Below, one piece after another: positions 27,590-36,900 of a stretch of 57,483 bases of DNA; position 1 is the first letter of the stretch; each line of letters begins with the position of its first letter. The position numbers were made by a program, and so were the translations under genes. The notes beneath the pieces are model-generated. The model made no database searches and was not told where the DNA came from. It saw nothing but the letters and a program-made list of their open reading frames with translations. This DNA is from DATLBA01 sp035527275 (GTDB lineage Bacteria; Planctomycetota; Phycisphaerae; FEN-1346). The stretch is from NCBI GenBank assembly GCA_035527275.1, contig DATLBA010000059.1, forward strand, positions 1 to 57,483. Direction: 5' to 3'.

Positions 27590-27958
27590 CTAGACCTCGG
27601 TGCACGCCGGCAGGACCACGCGGAACGTCGTTCCCTTGCCGGGTTCGCTTTTCACCTCGATCTCGCCCTGGTGCATCTCGACGACGCGTTTCACAATGGT
27701 CATGCCGAGCCCGGTGCCGTTCTGAACGGTTTCTTTGGCCTGCTCACCGCGGAAGAACTCGCCCCACCCGATCACAGTTTTAATCAGCACCCCTGCCACC
27801 CAGCGCACTTCTACAAACCACCCGAGGTGGTCGAACAACTCCCGCTCGGTCGGCGTCAGGTCCGGATTCGCGGGGGGGATACGGACGGCTTCGCATGACC
27901 CCAGAGCGTAGCATCTTGGGTGGCTGGCGGCAATCCTAAAACGACTCGAAACACCCAT
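27590..27958 (-). pseudogene. Internally deleted histidine kinase remnant
   Basis: An in-frame fusion of two ends of a membrane sensor kinase. One part (LTPTERELFDHLGWFVEVRWVAGVLI) looks like the start of a membrane sensor module; it jumps straight to the ATP-lid end FFRGEQAKETVQNGTGLGMTIVK and the terminal HATPase strand EVKSEPGKGTTFRVVLP. The phospho-accepting His box and N box are missing, so it cannot be a working kinase. Boundaries are approximate; ATG at 27958 is a guess. Confidence 0.7.
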
Positions 27959-28080
27959 TTTGACGAGGTGTAAGGGGGGATATTGTAAGAGCCTATCCGA
28001 ATAACCCGCTCGTCGCGGGGCTTGAGGCCGCGCCCGGCGTGGCGTATAATGCCGCCGCCAAGATTCTAAGGAGGCTCGGA

Positions 28081-29145
28081 ATGGATTCATCCTTCGTCCC
28101 GGCGGGACTGCGGAGAATGGATCGCCGGATGCTTTGGCTGGTGTGGCTCGCCTTGGTGGCCGGGTGCACGCCCACCGTGCCGCGCGGCCAGGTCACGTTT
28201 GCCAATCTCGCCGGCATCTATTATGCCGCAACGCCCGGCGCTGCGGCCGAGGCGGCCATGACGGAGGCGGCCGATACGCTCCTTGAGCGAGCCGTCGCGG
28301 ACCTGAACGGGCGCGGCGACCTGGATTTCGTCCTCCTTTCCGGGGACCTTCTGGCGCGGGCGGACGGGCTGAGCCTCGACCGGCTCCAGGCCCGCCTCGC
28401 AGGCCTCAAGGCGCCGTATTACGTCGTTCTGGGCGACTCCGACGGCCCAGCGGACGACGATGCGTCCGCGAGCGGCCTCAGCCGAAGCACCCTCATCTGG
28501 GCGTTCCAGGGTCACGGTTTCGACGGGCCGCGAGGATACTGGGCGCGGGAGGTCATTCCCGGCCTGATGCTCGTTGGTTTGGACACGGCCGCTCGCCATC
28601 CCGGCGCGCCGGGACCTTCGGAGACCGGCGGGCGGGGCAAGGGGCACGTGGACAGGCGGCAACTTGAGTGGCTCGACCGGACGCTTGCGGCCCATTGGGA
28701 CAAGGCGGTCCTCGTCACAGCGCATCACGGTCTGGTGCCGCTTCATCCGTTCGACGAGGGGCCCGTCTGGCGCGACCTGATGGTGGACAATGCGGAGGAG
28801 GTCCGCCAGGTTCTCGCGCGCCACGAGAACGTGCTGATGGTGCTGACCGGTCATCACCACTTCGCGGGCGGGCGGATCAGCGGGCGCATCGTCTATCTGT
28901 CGAGCCCGAGCGTCAGCGTGTGGCCGCTGGCGTATCATCTGGTGAGGCTGACGCCGAAGGAAGCCGAGGCGGTCTGGATCCCGCTGGCCGAAGGGGACCT
29001 CCTGCGCCGGGCCCAGGAACGTCTCCTCGGGAGCAAAGTGTATCGCGGCGTGTTTCCGCCGGGGGAGGACGGGGACACGGCGTGCGTGCGCCTGTTCGGC
29101 GGGAAGAAGATGGAAGTGTATCGCCTTCCGGCGATCCGGCCATAA
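28081..29145 (+). CDS. Lipoprotein with calcineurin-like phosphoesterase fold
   Basis: 354 residues from ATG 28081, with AGGAGG 6 nt upstream. The N-terminus is a lipoprotein signal with lipobox LVAGC. Later metallophosphoesterase landmarks are visible: LLSGDLLAR, VVLGDSDG, VTAHHGLV and LTGHHHFAGG. However, the first metal motif DxH is absent (FANLAGIYYAATPG) and the usual GNHD is GDSD, so metal binding may be altered or lost. It acts, if at all, on the outside of the cytoplasmic membrane or at the outer membrane. Its last 99 bp are duplicated at 29474-29572. Confidence 0.75.
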   Translation: MDSSFVPAGLRRMDRRMLWLVWLALVAGCTPTVPRGQVTFANLAGIYYAATPGAAAEAAMTEAADTLLERAVADLNGRGDLDFVLLSGDLLARADGLSLDRLQARLAGLKAPYYVVLGDSDGPADDDASASGLSRSTLIWAFQGHGFDGPRGYWAREVIPGLMLVGLDTAARHPGAPGPSETGGRGKGHVDRRQLEWLDRTLAAHWDKAVLVTAHHGLVPLHPFDEGPVWRDLMVDNAEEVRQVLARHENVLMVLTGHHHFAGGRISGRIVYLSSPSVSVWPLAYHLVRLTPKEAEAVWIPLAEGDLLRRAQERLLGSKVYRGVFPPGEDGDTACVRLFGGKKMEVYRLPAIRP

Positions 29146-29220
29146 GAAACTATCCGTAACCGCCCGTTTTGGGTGTGACAAGGATTTCCGGCTCGCGGCT
29201 GGTTGAGCGTTTGGCGCACA

Positions 29221-29473
29221 CATATTGCGCATGGCCGATATGTTGGCGGGCGATTTTGGGCGGAATTTGGCGGATTTTGGCCCGTTTTGGAGGCCGAATC
29301 AGGCCTGGCGCTAGCGCTAGGGCGGTTCGGGGGCCGAAATGTTAAGATGGGCAAGGCGCTTTCTGGCGCTTTTTTCGACTTTTTTTGAGTTTTTGGTCGG
29401 AATTGGGCCCGAATTGGCGCTTTTTGACCCCCTTTTTGCCCCCTACGCATGCCGATGCGACGATGCGTCCGCG
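29221..29473 (+). repeat. Dispersed intergenic repeat, copy B
   Basis: Partner of 1069-1320, in the same orientation relative to the gene before it. It keeps the central TGGCGCTAGCGC palindrome, the T tracts, a weaker terminator-like hairpin (GCGC/GCGC then six T, 29356-29375) and the CGCATGCCGATGCG hairpin at the right end, where the duplicated gene tail begins immediately. Confidence 0.8.
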
Positions 29474-29572
29474 GGCGTGTTTCCGCCGGGGGAGGACGGG
29501 GACACGGCGTGCGTGCGCCTGTTCGGCGGGAAGAAGATGGACGTGTTCCGCCTTCCGGCGATCCGGCCATGA
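29474..29572 (+). pseudogene. 99-bp duplicate of the phosphoesterase gene 3' end
   Basis: Matches 29047-29145 including the stop codon position (TGA here, TAA in the gene), with only a few differences, clustered near GACGTGTTC versus GAAGTGTAT. It has no start and no independent expression signal. The repeat lies between the two tails, so the tails act as direct repeats around it. Confidence 0.85.
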
Positions 29573-29592
29573 GCCCCGCGTCCCCGCGTTTT

Positions 29593-29678
29593 TTATTTAG
29601 CCCCCGGTGAATACACCGTGGGCGCCGTTGCATACGGTGTAATGGCGCCCGGCGTGTATTCACGCCGGGCTAAATAAC
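29593..29678. repeat. Left REP pair
   Basis: Two hairpins in inverted orientation, each with an eight-base foot. TTATTTAG precedes a CGGTG/CACCG stem (29605-29618), and a 9-bp stem CCCGGCGTG/CACGCCGGG (29648-29669) is followed by CTAAATAA. Flanking bases (about 29572-29592 and 29628-29647) are repeated on the right side of the transposase gene. The transposase stop codon TAG is read from the foot sequence itself. Confidence 0.8.
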
Positions 29679-30170
29679 ATTACGGGTCGCGAACGGCGGG
29701 TCCACAAGGAATGTCCACGGCCGGGCGGGTCGGCCGCACGCCACGTTGTGACGCTCCACGTAGGCAATCCGCGCCGCCGCCGATGCCTCGTCGAAGCAGA
29801 ACCGCTTATCGTATCCGCCGGCCCAAATGGGCCGGCCGGCCCGCAGGCCCCAGCGCGCGGCGTCCTTGGCGCACTTCACCAGATGCGACAAAGTTTGCCC
29901 GCTCGGGGCGACGACAAGATGCACGTGCCACGGCTGGACGGTCATTGCATAGAGGGCCGTTTGCGTCCGCTCGGCCAACGCCATACCCATCCACGAGCCT
30001 ACCGTCTGCCAATCCTTCTCTGCAAACTTGAACACGGGGTGCTTCATGCGGCGGCGATCGGCGTCTTCGAGCGCCGGGCTCGGCGGGAAGATTGTGCCCG
30101 CGTCCACCCACCCGCGTGCGTTCCCCCGAAGCCACGTCCCGTACGTCGTCATCGTTACAAGCGTCGCCAA
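29670..30170 (-). CDS. REP-associated tyrosine transposase (RAYT, HUH Y1 family)
   Basis: 166 residues. N-terminal TTYGTWLRGNARGWV, the HUH metal pair HVH in VQPWHVHLVV, and the candidate catalytic Tyr in RIAYVERHN match Y1 transposases related to IS200/IS605 and RAYTs. Single-strand hairpin DNA is the expected substrate; REP-like hairpins flank the gene on both sides. The TTG at 30170 gives the longer N-terminus seen in this subgroup; ATG 30152 is the alternative, and neither has a ribosome site. It appears intact and single-copy in this window. Confidence 0.85.
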   Translation of the reverse strand: MATLVTMTTYGTWLRGNARGWVDAGTIFPPSPALEDADRRRMKHPVFKFAEKDWQTVGSWMGMALAERTQTALYAMTVQPWHVHLVVAPSGQTLSHLVKCAKDAARWGLRAGRPIWAGGYDKRFCFDEASAAARIAYVERHNVACGRPARPWTFLVDPPFATRNVI

Positions 30171-30207
30171 TGTTCGGGCCAGGGTGTGTCCCTTCCCTGT
30201 GCGCGCT

Positions 30208-30349
30208 GTTGCATACGGCGTAACGGCGCCCGGCGTGTGTTCACGCCCCCGGCCACGGCGCCAGGCGTGTATTCACGCCGGGCTAAATAACAACGTGAGC
30301 CCCGCGCGCCCCGCGTTTTTTATTTAGCCCCCGGTGAACACACCGGGGG
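30208..30349. repeat. Right REP cluster
   Basis: Three hairpins: GGCGTG/CACGCC at 30232-30247; GGCGTG/CACGCC at 30264-30279 with foot CTAAATAA (30283-30290); and a perfect 9-bp stem CCCCCGGTG/CACCGGGGG (30328-30349) preceded by foot TTATTTAG (30320-30327). The last lies just downstream of the addA stop. Confidence 0.8.
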
Positions 30350-30379
30350 TGCCGTCAATCCCCCCGGGGACCCAGCGGC

Positions 30380-33300
30380 TCACCGGCCGCACAGTCGGCG
30401 CGAGCGGCAGGTTCGGCACGCCTCTTGGTTGGAGGGTTGGAAGCGGCCATTTGCGACGCCCTCCAGGGCCTGCTTCGCTTCGGCCTCGGCGGCGCGCAGC
30501 ATCTCGCTCGTCACGCTCTGCTCCGCCACTGCGGCCGAATCGAGAAAGCAAACCGACCAGCGGGCGACAGGCCGGCCGAGCCATCGTTCGGCGGCCATCG
30601 CGTAGAGGCTCAACTGGAGGCGATAGGCGTCGGCGTTCTGCTCGTCGGCGGGTCCGTCTGCGCGGCTCTTATAGTCCACGAGTTCCCACTCGCCGTCGGT
30701 GTTCTGGAAGATGAGGTCGGCTTTGCCGGCGATTTCGGTTTCGCCCACCTCCAGAAGAAGCGGCATTTCGCGATAAACGCGTTCGGCCCGCGCGACGCGC
30801 TGCCCCAAAGGAGAGGTCCAAACCAGAGCGACCTTTGCGGCGACGTCGCGGCGAATTTCCCCCAGCGCCGCCCGAGCGACGGAGGGCAGTTCCCGCAGCG
30901 CTGCGTCAACCGCCGTTCGGATCGCGGCTTCGTCCCCCGACGCCGCCAGTTCCAGCGCCCGGTGGCAGGCAAGGCCCATTTCGCGCGGCGAGGGCGTCAT
31001 GTCGGCCGGTGCCCGCGCCGCTTCCGAATCGTCCAGCCCGACCACGTGCCGCCACCAGAACTCGGCGGGGCAGCGGCAGTAGGTTTCCAGGGCGGTCGCG
31101 GATATACGTGTCGGCGGGCGGACCGGCACACGAGGCGCAGCCGCCTGGTCCAGGAGGCGCTTCAGGCGCCCGCGCGGCGCGCTCTCGGCCCGGCGGCGCA
31201 GGCGGTCCCATAGGACGCGGCCGCCTTCGAGGACGTCGCGCGGACCCGCGCGCCGTTTGCCGCGACGGGCGACCTTTCCTGCCGGTGAACGGACGCGCAG
31301 ATGAATGGATTCGCCGCCGGGCAAGGTCACGCTTCTCTCCCCCTCCTCGAGCCGCACGTCCAGGCCTCGCGCCAGCACGTCGGCCCAGGTCGGGACGTTG
31401 CCGCGCTGGTGGGGGTCATGCGAGGCGAAAATCAGATAATCCTGTGTCCTCGTCATGGCGACGTAGAGGAGGCGGTGGTTCTCCTGGCGTTCGGCCCGTT
31501 CGGCTTCGCGTCGGGCGAGAACGAGGGCGCAGGGCCTAGAGCGGTCGCCCTCCTCGTCGCGGAGGCGAACGGCCAGGCCCGTGGCGGGATGGATGAAGTA
31601 GGCCGCGCGCGGGCCGCGGGGAGCGTAGCCGAGGTCCGGGACGACCACGACGGGGAACTCGAGGCCCTTGGCCTTGTGGATGGTCATGATGCGGACCGTG
31701 TCGCCGCCCCCGCCGGGCAGGCCCGGCGCTTCGACGGGGGCCTGTTCTTGGCGCATTTCGCTGCGCATGAAGTCGGTGACGAAGTCGATGTAGTCGCCGA
31801 GGGAAGAGAGGCCCTGCTGGTCGAATCGCCGGGCGAGTTCGGCCATTTGGCGCAGGTTCGCGTAGGCCCGTTCGCCGCCGAAGCGGCCGACGGCCCCCGC
31901 CGCGTAGCCGGACTCGAACACCACGGCGTCGAGGAGGCGCGCCGGACCCATCCGGTCCTTATGGGCGGCCCACCGGGGGAGCAGGCGCGCAGCGCGCGCC
32001 AGGCCGCGCCGATCTTCTTCGTCGAGACGGTCCGCCTTGGCCGCGAGGGGAAGCGCGTCGTAAAGCGTTCCGCCCAACTGCCTCAGATGGTAAAGCCCCT
32101 CGTCGCTGACGGCGAAAAAGGGCGAGCGGAGGAGACCCGCCAGCGACAACTCGTCCGACGGGTCGTCCAGAACGCGAAGCAGATGCAGCACGTCGAGGAC
32201 TTCCTGCTGCTTGTAGAAACCGCGTCCGGCGACGACGTAGTATGGAATGCCCTGTCGCTCGAGCGCTTCCTCGTAAACGTGAAGGTAAGAGGTGCGTCGA
32301 AGGAGGATGGCGACGTCGCCGTAGCGCGCGGGGCGCCAGGTTTCCTCCCGTTTGTCCCAGACGTGAACCGCGCTAGTCTTGACGATTTCCTCGAGGCGCT
32401 CGGCCAGACGGCGGGCTTCGGCGGGGTAGCCCTCGTCGGCCCGGAGGCCGCGGCCCTCGGAGTCGGCGACGTGAATCCATTCGGCAACGGGAGCGTTTTT
32501 CCCTTCGTGTCGCGCTTCGATGGGTTCATACATCTCGCCCATAAGCGCCGGGAAGAGGTGGTTGACGAGTGCGGCGACGCCGGGGTTGAGGCGGAAACTT
32601 TCGGCGAGTTCCTGGCGGCCTTTCGGCCCGACGCGCTTCAGGGCCCGCTCGAAGACTTCGACGCGGGCGCCGCGGAATCGGTAGATGGATTGTTTCGGGT
32701 CGCCGACGGCAAAGAGGGCCCCGCGGCGAAGGGGCGGCGCTTTTCGGCCCGCGCCCGGACCGGAGGTCAACAGGTCCACGATTTCAAATTGCAGGAGGTT
32801 GGTGTCCTGAAGTTCATCGACGAGGATGGCGCGGAACCGGTCGCGGCAAGCCTTGCGGACGGCCGGGTTGTCCCGCAGGAGGTTGCGGGCGCGGATCTGA
32901 AGGTCCTCGAAGTCGAGGGCCGACCGCTCGCGCTTGGTTTCATCGTATGCCGCGATGACGTGGCGTGCGGTGCGGAACAGGGCCCGGGCAAGTGTGAGAT
33001 GCCGCTTTTCGATTTCCTCGTCGAACGGCGGGACGTCGTCAAGCGCTTCCTTGAATGCGTCCTTGACGGATTTTGTGGCTTCCTGGACAGCGTTCAGCGC
33101 TTCGGGTGAAGGCCAGTGCTTGGCGCTGCCTCCGCGCAGCGGCATGGCGAGGATTCGCGCGACGGCGGCGGCGGCGTTTTCGGCCGTGCGGGCGCGCCGG
33201 AGGTGCTCGACTGCCCCGAGCATTTCGCGGCGGATTTGCTCGCGTTTGTCTTCGGCGTGGCCGGCAAGTTTGCGCAACGTTCCCAGCGCGCGGGCGACAG

Positions 33301-33982
33301 CCTCGTTGCGGAGGACGCCCTCGCACGTTTCGCGGATGAGTTGGTCGAATCGCTTCTTCAGCCCTTTGAGGATTTTGTCGTCGCTCTGTTCCATGACGGG
33401 GCGGGCGAGGCTCTCGAGTTCCTCGCGCCTTTGACCGACGATTTCGGCCAGCATCTCGCGGGCAGGGTTGAGGGTAAAATGCTCGAGGACGGTCAGAAGG
33501 TCCGCATCCCCCGCCTCGAGCAGCGTTTCAACGGTCGCATTGACGACCTCCTGAAGCAGGAGGGCGGCGGAGGTCTCGTCGAGCGTCCGGAAGTTCGGGT
33601 CTACGCCGGCCTCTATCGGGAAGCGGTGAAGCAGCCCGGCGCAGAAGCCGTGAATGGTGTGGATCGGCGCCACGTCCACGTCCCAGTAGCGGGACCGCCA
33701 GCGCTCCAGGAGAAACGCATCGCCGGCGGCGCGCGCCTTGGTGAGCCAGTCGCGGCAGGCGCGGCGGATGCGGTCGCGCATCTCGGCGGCGGCCATTTCC
33801 GTGAACGTGATGGCTGCCAGGCGCTCGAGCGGCAGGCGGAGGTCGTCTTCCAGGTAGCGGATGTATCGCTCGACGAGGACGCGTGTTTTTCCGCAGCCTG
33901 CGCCGCTTGTGACGCAGAAGTTGCGGTCGAGGTCGCCGGCGGCGCGCATCTGGGCGGCGGTGAGTTGGCCGGGGGGGCTCAC
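30380..33982 (-). CDS. addA: AddA-like helicase-nuclease (UvrD family with RecB nuclease)
   Basis: About 1200 residues. Superfamily 1 helicase motifs appear in order: SGAGCGKTRVLV, AITFTEMAAAEMRDR, DELQDTNLLQF, VGDPKQSIYRFRGA, MTIHKAKGLEFPVVVV and LLYVAMTRTQDY. The C-terminal RecB-type nuclease has VDYKSRAD. It also carries a four-Cys set (ETYCRCPAEFWW plus CRTCRSRRLC), the iron-sulfur pattern usually described for AddB. GTG at 33982 overlaps the addB stop as GTGA, which fixes the start. With AddB it resects double-strand breaks for recombination. Confidence 0.92.
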   Translation of the reverse strand: MSPPGQLTAAQMRAAGDLDRNFCVTSGAGCGKTRVLVERYIRYLEDDLRLPLERLAAITFTEMAAAEMRDRIRRACRDWLTKARAAGDAFLLERWRSRYWDVDVAPIHTIHGFCAGLLHRFPIEAGVDPNFRTLDETSAALLLQEVVNATVETLLEAGDADLLTVLEHFTLNPAREMLAEIVGQRREELESLARPVMEQSDDKILKGLKKRFDQLIRETCEGVLRNEAVARALGTLRKLAGHAEDKREQIRREMLGAVEHLRRARTAENAAAAVARILAMPLRGGSAKHWPSPEALNAVQEATKSVKDAFKEALDDVPPFDEEIEKRHLTLARALFRTARHVIAAYDETKRERSALDFEDLQIRARNLLRDNPAVRKACRDRFRAILVDELQDTNLLQFEIVDLLTSGPGAGRKAPPLRRGALFAVGDPKQSIYRFRGARVEVFERALKRVGPKGRQELAESFRLNPGVAALVNHLFPALMGEMYEPIEARHEGKNAPVAEWIHVADSEGRGLRADEGYPAEARRLAERLEEIVKTSAVHVWDKREETWRPARYGDVAILLRRTSYLHVYEEALERQGIPYYVVAGRGFYKQQEVLDVLHLLRVLDDPSDELSLAGLLRSPFFAVSDEGLYHLRQLGGTLYDALPLAAKADRLDEEDRRGLARAARLLPRWAAHKDRMGPARLLDAVVFESGYAAGAVGRFGGERAYANLRQMAELARRFDQQGLSSLGDYIDFVTDFMRSEMRQEQAPVEAPGLPGGGGDTVRIMTIHKAKGLEFPVVVVPDLGYAPRGPRAAYFIHPATGLAVRLRDEEGDRSRPCALVLARREAERAERQENHRLLYVAMTRTQDYLIFASHDPHQRGNVPTWADVLARGLDVRLEEGERSVTLPGGESIHLRVRSPAGKVARRGKRRAGPRDVLEGGRVLWDRLRRRAESAPRGRLKRLLDQAAAPRVPVRPPTRISATALETYCRCPAEFWWRHVVGLDDSEAARAPADMTPSPREMGLACHRALELAASGDEAAIRTAVDAALRELPSVARAALGEIRRDVAAKVALVWTSPLGQRVARAERVYREMPLLLEVGETEIAGKADLIFQNTDGEWELVDYKSRADGPADEQNADAYRLQLSLYAMAAERWLGRPVARWSVCFLDSAAVAEQSVTSEMLRAAEAEAKQALEGVANGRFQPSNQEACRTCRSRRLCGR

Positions 33983-36900
33983 GGCTCGCCCTCCTCGTCT
34001 TCCTCGGCCTCGTCCGCCGGAAGGGCGAGTTCCGCGATGGGGTTCGCTTCCCACTTTCTCATGATTCGCCACTCGGCGTAGCGACAGATTTCCTGAAAGT
34101 CGCAGTTGCGGCAGGCGGAGCGCGAGCGCGGCCAGACGGGGAACCGTCCCTTCCGCATCGCTTCGGTGAAGTTGCTGACGTATTGTTTCGCGCGGTCCAG
34201 AACGTCGCCGAACGCTTCGTTGGGCTGGCCCTTTGAGTCGGTGCTGGTAAGGTGTCCGCTCTTTCTCGGCGAGCGAACCGGTAGGAAAAACGCTTCGGCC
34301 GCGGTGCTGTCGAGAGGCGAGCCGAGGATGGCTTCGGCGGCCCAGAGATAGATGGGGAGTTGGAAACTGGTTCCGGCGCGCATGTTGCTCCCGGTCGGGG
34401 CGGACGTGCCGGACTTGTAATCAATGACCTGAAAACCCGGCCCGCCGTCGGCCTTCAGATCGATTCGGTCGATGCGCCCGCGGATGCGGACCGGTCCGTG
34501 CGGACCATCCAGCGAGAGGGGCTCAGCGCAGCCGGGCGGTTCGACGGAGACGCCGGGCGGCACGCCGAACCAGACCTCGGCATACGCCGGCCGCCAACCG
34601 CCCAAGCGCTGGATTTGCCAGTTCACGAGGCGCGTGAGGTCGCGCAGGATGTTGCGTTTCTGGATTTTCCAGAGGGCGGGGCTGCCGATGCGGCCGTGGG
34701 ATTCGAGGTGCTTGAAATAGGCGTCGGCTTCCTGGTGGAGGATTGCAAGCGCCGCCTCGCGGTCGGCTTCCGTCAGGCGCGCGTCAACCGTTTTCGAGGC
34801 GGCCAGGGCGGAATAGAAGCGTTCGAGGAGGCCGTGATAGATGAGGCCGACGTCCAGCGGGCCGAGGTCGGGCGACGGTTCTTCGATGGGTTCCAGACGG
34901 AGCAGGTGGCGGGCGAAAAAAACGAACGGGCACCCGCCGAACGCCTCCAGCCGCCGCGCGCTCATCACCGTCTCGCCGGGGAAGCGGCGGCAGAGGTCTT
35001 CGAGGATGTCGGTTGCGCCGAGGGCGCCGTCGAACGGTCCGAACGCCTCGCTGCGCTCCCGTTCGCGTTCGACGGCCTGTCCCGCCAGGGCCGCCTCGGC
35101 GGCGTCGCTGCGCCCGAGTAGCGCTTCGACCGCCGCCAGGTTCAGGCTCGCGTCGGGCGTTTCACCCGGTCCCCAGATGGTGAAGAGGGCGGAGGTCAGA
35201 AGTTCCCGCTCGCTTCGCACGCGCCGGCGCGGAAGGTCCAGGTCGCGCGTTCCGACGTCGGTCGTCGGCAGCCCAGAGCCGTCCGTCCCGGGCGCAAAAA
35301 GCCCCGTCACTTCGTCCAGGTAATGGCTGGCGAGGGCGGGGCGACCTTCGGGATCGAGCGACGGGTAACCCAGAGTGAGCGTCCGGCGGGCGCGCGTGGC
35401 GGCCAGGTAGAAAAGAAGCATCTCGTGCTCGGCGTCGTGGCCGGTGTCACGGAGGTCCACACCGCGGCGGCGGAGCGAAGCACGCTGGGCGTCGTCGAAA
35501 AACGGATGGGCCCGGCCGCGACGGGGAAACTCCTTCTCGGCAAGCCCCAGGATAAAGATGTGGTCGAACCCGAGCGCCCGGCTCTCGAAGACGTCGAGGA
35601 CGAGGACGGGCGCGTCGGCGGGCTCTTCGGCCGGGACGGACGTCAGACCGAGGCCGCTCGTGACCTCGTCGAGGAACGTTTCGCGCGGGATTTCGGGGGC
35701 TTCGGCGTCGCCGGAGTCGAGGAGGGCGACCTCGCGCAGGACTTCCTCGAGGGCGGCGAGGGCCTTGAGGTCGCGGGCGCAGCGCTCAGGGTCGGGGTCG
35801 GCTTCGGCGGTCTGGCGGAGGCGCGCAGCCTGGATGATTTGCGCGAATTGTCCGGCGAACGCGGCGCGCGTCGCTTCCTCGGGCAGCGCGAGTTCCTCAA
35901 ACAGGCGGGCCAGAAAGGACCGGACCCGCTCGATTTCCTCGAGGCGGCGTTCCCTTTCTTCCGGCCCAAGCAGCAATTCGCCCGAATCGTCCCGCGTCCG
36001 GGCCTTGCGCTCGATGCGTCCCTTCAGGTAGTCGAGGCCCTTGAAATAGGCGTCGCGGCCCTTCCAGACGTTGGCCTCGCGGGCGAGGCGGACGGCCGCG
36101 CGGGCCGTGGCGGCGTCGGCGCCGAACGCTTCGGGCGCGAAGTAGCCTGACTTCAGGAGCCGCGCGACGGCGCGGAAGGCATAGTCTTCATCCTGAGGCC
36201 GGACGAGGGCTATGGCCGCCCGGACGATGGGACATTCGCGCAAGGTGCGGTCCTTGACGACACAGAACGGCAGGCCGTAGCGCGGGAAAATCTCGCGCAC
36301 GAGCGGCGCGTAGGCCTCGAGCGAGCGGGCGAGGACGGCAACGGAGGCCGGTGCGGCGCCGCTTCGGACAAGGTCACAGATGCAGCGGGCGATTTCCTCG
36401 ACCTCGCGCGTGCGGCCGGCGGCGCGGATGACGCGGACCGAGCCGTCGGCCTTCGGCGCGGGCATGGCGTCGGCCAGGCGGAACAGGTGCGTGCGGATGC
36501 GCTCAAGGCCGGCGGGCAGCCCGCTTCCCGGCTCGTCCTTCGTAGGACCACGGAGAACGGGTGCGCCGGCGTCGATCGCGGTTTCCTCGAGGCGCGCGCC
36601 GAAGCGGTCGCGCAGGCGCTGGCGGGTGCGGGCGGTGAGGCCGAATAGTTTCGGGCGGTCGGGGTCGAAGATCAGCGTGATGAGGGTGCGGCGGGCGCGG
36701 CGGGAAAGGGCTTCGAGGAGGTCGAGTTGGGCGGGCGCGAAGTCCTGGAACCCGTCCACGGCGAGCAGCGCCAGGTCGCCGAACGGTTCCAGTTTGCCTT
36801 CTGCGGCGAGGGCGGCGGCGTGCCAGAAGCGGCCGGCGTCGTCATACTCGTCGCGGGCCTGAAGGGTGTGCTGATAACCGGCGTATAGGCCCGCCAGGAG

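Larger units (their letters stand above)
29146..29669. other. Non-coding stretch: short repeat, repeat copy B, duplicated gene tail, REP hairpins
   Basis: No gene. From left to right it contains a 28-bp repeat (29144-29171) also found inverted at 21136-21163, dispersed repeat copy B, a 99-bp copy of the preceding gene's end, and the left REP pair of the transposase unit. Confidence 0.75.

Noticed and set aside
31301..34081. Two long plus-strand open frames opposite addA
   Set aside because: Antisense to a helicase-nuclease with all motifs in order; no family features and no ribosome sites.
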